Shown here piece by piece: positions 4,331 through 9,397 of a DNA stretch of 9,397 nt. Positions within the stretch are counted from its first letter, which is position 1. Every line of letters begins with the position of its first letter. Below the pieces are notes generated by a model. That model ran no database searches. It saw only the letters and a program-made list of their open reading frames with translations, and was not told the DNA's origin. The stretch is taken from the NCBI GenBank assembly GCA_013816725.1, contig JACDEA010000060.1:1-9397 (forward strand), in the 5' to 3' direction. A program made the translations under genes and the position numbers. The DNA is from Actinomycetota bacterium. GTDB taxonomy: Bacteria; Actinomycetota; Acidimicrobiia; Acidimicrobiales; JACDEA01.

Positions 4331-5680
4331 CTACGCCCGGCGCAGGTCCGACGCTGGCGTGAGCGCGCCGATATCCGTTCCCAACTCGGCGTCGGAGAAC
4401 GCGTAGAACGCCGCGGCGCGCGGCGCCAACGACGGCCCCGCTGGTGTGCGCGCCGCGTTTGTCGTCAGGCGGATGAACCCACCGAGGTTCGACGCTCCCG
4501 CTTCGACCCATCCGTCGGCCGGGGCGTCGTCGGCGGCCCACCGCCACCCGTCACCGGTCCACGTGAGCGGACGCACAGGCACCGGCTCCAGCGTGGTCGT
4601 CACGCCGCGCCACGTTCCTCCGCCCCGATGGCGGTCGGCGGCGTCGAGGACGACTTCCTCGAACTCGGCCGGCCGGTAGTCGAGGTCGGGCCGAGAAACG
4701 ATGACCTGGTTGAGCAGGTCGAACGGGACTTGCGGCAGGCCGCGTCCTAGCGCGCGCAAACCGGCGCCGAGCCGCGGATTCAGCTCCGTCGGCCGAAAGC
4801 CACCAGCGGTCATCACGCCGTCGACTGTGAACGCGCCGCGGAAGTCGACCCGTCGGCGAAGCTCGGCACCGACGCGGCGTGCGATGTCGCGCATCGCTTC
4901 GCGATCCGGATCGGGCGGGTCCCAATACGTCGCCGCCCCCGCGTAAAAGAACTGCTCTCCGCTGCGCAGGGTGATCATCTCCACGGGGCGCAGCGCGGCG
5001 ACCCGCTCGGCCAAGACGAAGCCGTGGATGCTGCAAGGGATCCCTTCGAGAAACGGCATCGTCCGCACGCGGTCGCAGTGGGCGGCCATCTCCGCCGCCG
5101 AGGCTGTCGCGGCCGCCTGGGTGGTGACCCAGCGCGTGAGTTCGGCGCCGCCGTGGAAGCCCTCACGGGCGTCGCCGGCCCACACCTCGCTGCCGCGCCA
5201 CGCAAGGTCCTCGACGGCGACGACGCGCGACGGCGCGCGATCGACGCCGGCGGCGTCCCACAACTCGTCGACCACGACCTTGTCCTCCAGCGCCAGCCAT
5301 TCCGGACGGCGCCAGGCGAGGCACGGCCGCCCCGCCACCTCGGGGGCCTCGTTGAGGAACGACCCGATGACCAAGGCCTCGCCGTCGGGGTCGAAGCGGT
5401 CGAGAGCGGCACGCGCGTCATCGGGCAGGTCGCGGAGGACGGCTTGCCCAGCCCGGATCACCTCCATGATGGAATCCCCGTCGATCGGCAGGCAGAACCA
5501 CTCGGCGTCGGGCGGGCTGCCCGTGCCCATCCCCTCGCCGAGCACGAAGACCCGCGCCGCGCCCAGCTCCCGCGATTCGATGACCGCAGCGCCGGCTGCG
5601 TTCACCGGCGACCCCGTGAGCACGATGTCGCGGCCGGCCAGCTCGCCTGCGATCAGCCCCCGCCAGTAGTCGGCAACCAT
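4331..5680 (-). CDS. ATP-grasp superfamily ligase-like protein, substrate unknown
   Basis: This is a 449-aa soluble protein. Its N-terminal part (about 1-120) looks like a pre-ATP-grasp nucleotide/substrate domain, with GSPVNAAGAAVIES at 23-36 and VFVLGEGMGTG at 44-54. The central part resembles ATP-grasp: a candidate ATP-binding Lys134 in LEDKVVVDELWDAAGV, a lid-like LEGIPCSIHGFV at 211-222, and the metal-binding pattern in FRPTELNPRLGAGL with Glu299, Asn301 and Arg303. A C-terminal domain of about 130 residues follows. Such enzymes join a carboxylate to an amine or thiol through an acyl phosphate. No substrate-specific motif is recognisable, and it is not a clear match to carbamoyl-phosphate, biotin or D-Ala ligases. 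The start is the first ATG in frame and lacks a Shine-Dalgarno; a TACCGT six bases upstream suggests a leaderless mRNA. The gene downstream is ohr. Confidence 0.8.
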   Translation of the reverse strand: MVADYWRGLIAGELAGRDIVLTGSPVNAAGAAVIESRELGAARVFVLGEGMGTGSPPDAEWFCLPIDGDSIMEVIRAGQAVLRDLPDDARAALDRFDPDGEALVIGSFLNEAPEVAGRPCLAWRRPEWLALEDKVVVDELWDAAGVDRAPSRVVAVEDLAWRGSEVWAGDAREGFHGGAELTRWVTTQAAATASAAEMAAHCDRVRTMPFLEGIPCSIHGFVLAERVAALRPVEMITLRSGEQFFYAGAATYWDPPDPDREAMRDIARRVGAELRRRVDFRGAFTVDGVMTAGGFRPTELNPRLGAGLRALGRGLPQVPFDLLNQVIVSRPDLDYRPAEFEEVVLDAADRHRGGGTWRGVTTTLEPVPVRPLTWTGDGWRWAADDAPADGWVEAGASNLGGFIRLTTNAARTPAGPSLAPRAAAFYAFSDAELGTDIGALTPASDLRRA

Positions 5681-5686
5681 CGCCGG

Positions 5687-5692
5687 ACGGTA
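5687..5692 (-). promoter_or_regulatory. Candidate leaderless -10 of the ATP-grasp/ohr unit
   Basis: TACCGT on the minus strand fits TANNNT and ends six bases before the ATG at 5680. Transcription would then begin at the start codon, which explains the absence of a Shine-Dalgarno. No clear -35 is seen. Confidence 0.4.
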
Positions 5693-5721
5693 CCGAGAGC
5701 GGCGCTGTGACGCATGTCCTA

Positions 5722-5750
5722 TTGCTGAGTTAACCGCGTTAGGTTATGAC
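5722..5750 (+). promoter_or_regulatory. Candidate leaderless promoter of the MmpL/TetR unit
   Basis: TTGCTG (5722-5727), a 17-bp spacer and TATGAC (5745-5750) lie six bases before the ATG at 5757. Transcription should start on the ATG itself, consistent with the lack of a Shine-Dalgarno. An overlapping TANNNT (TAGGTT, 5740-5745) is an alternative -10. Confidence 0.45.
5731..5746. promoter_or_regulatory. Palindromic AT-rich element in the MmpL promoter, candidate TetR operator
   Basis: The 16 bases TAACCGCGTTAGGTTA hold two overlapping inverted repeats: TAAC-CGC-GTTA (5731-5741) and TAACC-N6-GGTTA (5731-5735 with 5742-5746). They lie in the spacer and -10 of the candidate promoter, where a repressor would block transcription. 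The TetR gene two places along the same unit is the obvious candidate ligand-responsive repressor; that link is inferred. Confidence 0.4.
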
Positions 5751-5756
5751 CGTTCC

Positions 5757-8105
5757 ATGCTCCTCGATCGGCTTGCACGTTTCGTGGTCCACCGTCGCCG
5801 CTTTGTCCTCGCTGCCAGTGCCGCCGTCTTCCTTGTCGCCGCCGTACTCGGCGGCGGCGTGGCCAAACACCTGCAGAGCGGTGGCTTCGAGGACCCGAAC
5901 GCGGCGTCGGCCCGCGCCCGGGCCCTGCTCGACGCCCGGTTCGGCGGGGGTCAGCCCAACCTGCTGTTCCTCGTCACCGCCAAGGGCGGCAACGTCGACG
6001 CCCCCGACGTGGTCGCCGCCGGCATTGCGCTGACCCAGAAGCTCATGACCGAGCGCGGGGTCGAAGCCGCGCTCTCGTACTGGACGTTGGGGTCGGCGCC
6101 GCCGCTGAAGAGCACCAAAGGCGACCAGGCGATGGTGTTCGTACGCGTCGGCGGGCGCGACGACGACGTGATCAAGCGGGTGAAGACGCTGGACCCGCAG
6201 TTCGTCGGCGACCGCGGGCCGATCACCGTCGCGGCCGGCGGCCAGGGCCCTCTCTATGAAGAGGTCGGGTCCACGATCGAAAAGGACCTCGCCAGGGCCG
6301 AGGCCACCGCGTTCCCGATCATCCTGCTCCTGCTCGTCGTCGTGTTCGGCAGCGTGCTGGCGGCTTCGCTGCCCCTGGCCATTGGCGTGTTCGCCATCAT
6401 CGGCACGTTCTTCGTTTTGCGACTGCTTACGTTGGTCACCGACGTTTCGATCTTCTCGCTCAACTTGACCACCGCCATGAGCCTGGGTCTCGCGGTCGAC
6501 TACAGCCTCTTCGTCGTCTCGCGCTTCCGCGAGGAGTTGCAGGGTGGCTACTCCCTCGAGGACGCCATCGTCCGCTCCGTGCAGACGGCGGGACGCACCG
6601 TGTTGTTCAGCGCGGCCACCGTTGCCATCTCGCTGGCCGCGCTGCTGATCTTCCCGATGTACTTCCTGCGCTCGTTCGCATACGCGGGCGTTGCCGTGGT
6701 TTTGGTCGCGTCGGTCGGCGCCATCATCATCCTGCCGGCGCTGCTGGCGACATTCGGCAAGCGCATCGGCAAGGCGCGCCGCCGCCAGAAGCCGGTGGGC
6801 GAAGGGTTCTGGCATCGGGTCGCCGTGGTCGTGATGCGGCGTCCGCTCCCGATCGCCAGCGCGGTGATCGCGCTGCTGCTGATCCTGGGCGTGCCCTTCC
6901 TCGGCATCAAATTCGGGCTCCCCGACGACCGGGTGCTGCCCAAGTCGTCGCCCGGGCGCCAGGTCAACGACCAGTTGCGCCACAACTTCGGGGCCCAGGA
7001 AGGCGCGCCGATCTCGGTGGTCGCGCCAGGCGTCGACAATCCGCAAGCGCAGGCGGCGACGATCGACGCCTACGGCGCCCAACTCTCGGCGCTGGCCGGG
7101 ATAGTCCGCGTCGACGCGTTGACCGGCTCGTTCATCGGCGGGCAAAAGGTGATCGGTTCCAACCCGACGTCGGCCCGTTTCGCTCGCACCGACGGCGGCC
7201 GGGGAACCTGGCTGTCGTTGGTGTCGAAGGTTGAGCCGGTATCGCCCGAAGGCGAGCGGCTCATCGGCGAAGTGCGGCGCACCCCGGCCCCGTTCGACGT
7301 GCTCGTCGGGGGACAGTCGGCCCAGCTGGTCGACTCCAAGTCGTCGCTGTTCTCCAAGCTGCCGTGGGCCGGCCTGCTGATCGCGCTGGTGACGTTCACC
7401 GTGCTGTTCCTGATGTTCGGCAGCGTCCTCGTGCCGGCCAAGGCCGTCGTGCTGAACCTGCTGAGCCTCACCGCAACGTTCGGCGCGATGGTCTGGATCT
7501 TCCAGGACGGCCACCTGTCGGGGTTCCTCAACTTCACGCCGACCGGGGTCGTCGATACGACCACACCGATCCTGATGTTCTGCATCGCGTTCGGACTGTC
7601 GATGGACTACGAGGTGTTCCTGCTGTCGCGCATCAAGGAGGAGCACGACCGCGGCGGCGACAACCAGCGGTCGGTCGCCGTCGGACTCGAGCACACGGGT
7701 CGGATCGTCACCGCGGCCGCCGCGTTGCTGGCCATCGTGTTCCTGGCGATGGTCACGTCGCACGTCACCTTTATCAAGCTGTTCGGGCTGGGCTTGGCCA
7801 TGGCGGTCGTGATGGACGCCACGCTGATCCGGGGAGCGCTGGTGCCGGCGTTCATGCGGCTGGCGGGTAATGCCAACTGGTGGGCGCCGGGACCGTTGCG
7901 GCGCTTGCACGACCGCTTCGGAATCTCGGAGTCGGCCACACTGGTGCCGATGCGTGACGAGGTCTACCGCCGCGGCGTGGTCCGCGCCGCCAAGCGCTGC
8001 GGCACCGAGCAGGAGTTGTTCGCGCTCCTCGAGGACGAGAACCTCACCGTCGACGAACTGCTTGGATGGGGCGGGTCGCCCAAGCTCCTGCAGAGGACGT
8101 CATAA
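5757..8105 (+). CDS. MmpL (RND-superfamily) membrane transporter
   Basis: This 782-aa protein has the duplicated RND layout: one N-terminal helix (about 15-34), an external domain (about 40-180), five helices (about 185-335), then a matching helix (about 363-385), external domain and five helices to about 702. Each half carries the MmpL proton-relay pair: Asp248-Tyr249 in GLAVDYSLFVVSRFREEL, and Asp617-Tyr618 in FGLSMDYEVFLLSRIKEEH. These correspond to Asp256-Tyr257 and Asp645-Tyr646 of mycobacterial MmpL3. Family members use the proton gradient to export lipids or hydrophobic compounds; the substrate here is unknown. A cytoplasmic tail of about 60 residues (722-782) is charged and helical. 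The length fits the shorter MmpL group without an extended domain. The ATG has no Shine-Dalgarno but a well-placed -10. The last 40 bases overlap the TetR gene, so the pair is one unit. Confidence 0.94.
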   Translation: MLLDRLARFVVHRRRFVLAASAAVFLVAAVLGGGVAKHLQSGGFEDPNAASARARALLDARFGGGQPNLLFLVTAKGGNVDAPDVVAAGIALTQKLMTERGVEAALSYWTLGSAPPLKSTKGDQAMVFVRVGGRDDDVIKRVKTLDPQFVGDRGPITVAAGGQGPLYEEVGSTIEKDLARAEATAFPIILLLLVVVFGSVLAASLPLAIGVFAIIGTFFVLRLLTLVTDVSIFSLNLTTAMSLGLAVDYSLFVVSRFREELQGGYSLEDAIVRSVQTAGRTVLFSAATVAISLAALLIFPMYFLRSFAYAGVAVVLVASVGAIIILPALLATFGKRIGKARRRQKPVGEGFWHRVAVVVMRRPLPIASAVIALLLILGVPFLGIKFGLPDDRVLPKSSPGRQVNDQLRHNFGAQEGAPISVVAPGVDNPQAQAATIDAYGAQLSALAGIVRVDALTGSFIGGQKVIGSNPTSARFARTDGGRGTWLSLVSKVEPVSPEGERLIGEVRRTPAPFDVLVGGQSAQLVDSKSSLFSKLPWAGLLIALVTFTVLFLMFGSVLVPAKAVVLNLLSLTATFGAMVWIFQDGHLSGFLNFTPTGVVDTTTPILMFCIAFGLSMDYEVFLLSRIKEEHDRGGDNQRSVAVGLEHTGRIVTAAAALLAIVFLAMVTSHVTFIKLFGLGLAMAVVMDATLIRGALVPAFMRLAGNANWWAPGPLRRLHDRFGISESATLVPMRDEVYRRGVVRAAKRCGTEQELFALLEDENLTVDELLGWGGSPKLLQRTS

Positions 8106-8716
8106 CTCCGCCCGCCCGCACCCGGGCGCGGCGGGGCGAGGGCGAGCGGTTGCGCGACGAGATCCTCGTTGCTGCTGCCCGCGTCCTGGCCGAGTCGGGC
8201 AGCGAGCAGGCGATGTCGATCCGGGCGGTCGCCGATGCCGCCGGCGTCACGCCGCCGTCGATCTACATGCACTTCGCCGACAAGACCGACCTCGTCTACG
8301 CGGTGTGCGAGCGCAACTTCACCGAACTGGACGCGTACGTCGAGTCGCAACTCGCCGGTGTCGACGATCCGTCCGAGCGGCTGGCGTTGCGAGGCCGCGC
8401 GTACATCGGCTTCGGGCTGGACCACGCCGAGCAGTACCGCGTGCTGTTCATGACCACGGAGTTCCCTGAGCACTACACACCCGAGAAGATGAGTGAGATG
8501 GCCGGCTACCAGCACCTCGTCGACAACGTCCGCGAGTGCATGCACGCCGGGACGATCGCGACCGATGACCCCGAGGTGGTGTCGGTGGGGCTGTGGGCCC
8601 TCGTCCACGGCATCACGTCGCTGCTCGTGTCGCGCCCGTCGTTCCCGTGGCCCCCCGTCGACACCCTCGTCGACCACGTCCTCGCCACCTACGCCTCCGG
8701 GCTGTCCCGACAGTGA
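8066..8716 (+). CDS. TetR-family transcriptional regulator with a WHG-type C-terminal domain
   Basis: This 216-aa protein has an N-terminal TetR helix-turn-helix (about 28-75): ILVAAARVLAESG, then SIRAVADAAGVTPPSIYMHFADK with the recognition helix around 62-70. The C-terminal ligand and dimer domain contains LWALVHGITSLL, with Trp177, His181 and Gly182 fitting the WHG subgroup. It is cytoplasmic. The ATG at 8066 lies inside the transporter gene (40-base overlap). No other ATG or GTG lies before the DNA-binding domain, so this start is the most likely. Linkage to an MmpL pump indicates it controls that pump, probably by repression relieved by the pump's substrate. The palindrome at 5731-5746 is a plausible binding site. 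It ends one base before the end of the convergent hemL gene. Confidence 0.93.
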   Translation: MGRVAQAPAEDVITPPARTRARRGEGERLRDEILVAAARVLAESGSEQAMSIRAVADAAGVTPPSIYMHFADKTDLVYAVCERNFTELDAYVESQLAGVDDPSERLALRGRAYIGFGLDHAEQYRVLFMTTEFPEHYTPEKMSEMAGYQHLVDNVRECMHAGTIATDDPEVVSVGLWALVHGITSLLVSRPSFPWPPVDTLVDHVLATYASGLSRQ

Positions 8717-8717
8717 G

Positions 8718-9397
8718 CTAACGCGGCGCGGTGGCGGCGGCCTCGACGGTGAGGGCGACGTCGGCGGGGGTGTGGGCCAGGCTGGGGAACAGCGCTTCGT
8801 ACCGGCCGGGCGCCAGCGCGATTCCGGCGTCGAGCAGGTGATGGAACAGCCGCGGGTAGTCGGCGACGGTGACGCCGACGAGCGTGGCGACGCGGCGGAC
8901 GTCGGCCGTCGGGCCGAGCGCATCCTGTAGGCCGTCGGCCAACGCGGTTGCCGTAACGATGAGAGCGTCGAACGCACCGTCGTCGAGCAGCTCAAGGACC
9001 GCAAGCCCCGCAGCAGTGGCAACCGGGTTCCCCGACAACGTTCCTGCTTGGTACACCGGACCGATGGGCGCCAGGACCTCCATGACGTCGCGTCGACCGG
9101 CGAAGGCGGCCAAAGGAAGGCCGCCCCCGATCACCTTCCCGAAGCACCACAGGTCGGGCCGCACCTCGAACAGCGCGGCGGCGCCGCCGGGGCCGACGCG
9201 GAAACCGGTGATCACCTCGTCGAAGATCAACAGCGCGCCGGCGCGATCGCAAGCAGCGCGCAGACCCTCGAGGAACCCGGGAGCGGGAGCGACGACGCCG
9301 TGGTTTGCCGCGATCGGCTCGACGATGACAGCGGCCACGCCGCTCCCGATGTCGGGCACGACGTTGTACGGCGCGACGGTGGTGTGAGCGACCGCGT
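8718..9397 (-). CDS. hemL: Glutamate-1-semialdehyde 2,1-aminomutase (3' part, N-terminus off the right edge)
   Basis: About 225 C-terminal residues of a class-III PLP aminotransferase are present. In the C5 pathway this enzyme converts glutamate-1-semialdehyde to 5-aminolevulinate for heme. Visible marks are VAAVIVEPIAANHGVV, the PLP-contacting LLIFDEVITGFR, the PLP lysine in CFGKVIGGGLPLAAFAGRR, and GPVYQAGTLSGNPVA, which is typical of HemL rather than other aminotransferases. The frame is open to the last base, with readable codons to 9395; the GTG at 9357-9359 is internal, not the start. From the lysine to the end there are about 138 residues, against about 161 in the E. coli enzyme. The shortfall lies between DVRRVATLVGVTV and ADYPRLFHHLLDAGIALAP. 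The family call is strong, but the short C-terminal region leaves open a paralogue with another substrate. A heme gene near cytochrome genes is suggestive, but it is not in their operons. Confidence 0.88.
   Translation of the reverse strand, partial: AVAHTTVAPYNVVPDIGSGVAAVIVEPIAANHGVVAPAPGFLEGLRAACDRAGALLIFDEVITGFRVGPGGAAALFEVRPDLWCFGKVIGGGLPLAAFAGRRDVMEVLAPIGPVYQAGTLSGNPVATAAGLAVLELLDDGAFDALIVTATALADGLQDALGPTADVRRVATLVGVTVADYPRLFHHLLDAGIALAPGRYEALFPSLAHTPADVALTVEAAATAPR

Noticed and set aside
5746..6033. Open frame from the ATG at 5746
   Set aside because: It is out of frame with the MmpL protein and its translation is compositionally a shadow; the ATG falls in the candidate -10.
5739..7910. 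723-codon open frame on the minus strand across the transporter gene
   Set aside because: It is antisense to a clear MmpL gene, has a low-complexity Arg/His/Gln/Asp composition with no domain, and is the usual shadow of strong third-position GC bias.
7964..9022. 352-codon minus-strand open frame spanning the transporter end, the TetR gene and part of hemL
   Set aside because: It crosses three real genes and in the hemL region is in a different frame from the aminomutase; no domain.
9357..9359. GTG as the start of the aminomutase
   Set aside because: Sequence upstream to the window edge stays in frame and reads TTVAPYNVVPD, which fits the internal region of HemL. The gene is truncated by the window, not started here.

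Overview
The window is GC-rich, gene-dense DNA from a bacterium that is most likely a high-GC actinobacterium, possibly of the Acidimicrobiia. The lineage is inferred from the MmpL-type transporter with a linked TetR regulator, the MenJ-like geranylgeranyl reductase, TANNNT -10 elements placed for leaderless mRNAs, and strong third-position GC bias. No rRNA, tRNA, CRISPR array, insertion sequence or phage gene is visible. The only non-coding stretches of note are 1747-2010 and 5681-5756; both lie between divergent transcription units and look regulatory.

Left region (1-3891): a divergent respiratory locus. On the minus strand, a three-gene unit runs leftward from about 1746. It encodes an unrecognised three-helix membrane protein, a two-cluster [4Fe-4S] ferredoxin and a cytochrome b6-type (short, split) cytochrome b. 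It continues into a further gene whose ATG and near-perfect Shine-Dalgarno sit at the window edge. On the plus strand are a membrane-anchored monoheme cytochrome c and a geranylgeranyl-reductase-family flavoprotein, possibly a menaquinone reductase. Together they suggest a quinol:cytochrome c electron-transfer module of the b6f type. Its cytochrome b keeps the cysteine that carries the extra heme c_i in b6f complexes, and it is co-transcribed with a ferredoxin. A ferredoxin-linked b6f-like complex in an apparently non-photosynthetic bacterium is the most interesting system here. The 264-bp gap between the two arms holds a 22-bp-period direct repeat, inverted repeats and a candidate leaderless leader ORF that overlaps the cytochrome c start.

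Middle region (3892-5680): a minus-strand pair, an ATP-grasp ligase-like protein of unknown substrate followed 10 nt later by an Ohr organic-hydroperoxide peroxidase with all catalytic residues present.

Right region (5757-9397): an MmpL/RND transporter and an overlapping TetR regulator on the plus strand. A palindromic element in the promoter upstream is a plausible operator for that regulator. Facing them on the minus strand is the 3' part of a glutamate-1-semialdehyde aminomutase gene (hemL) that runs off the right edge and appears to lack an internal segment present in typical family members.
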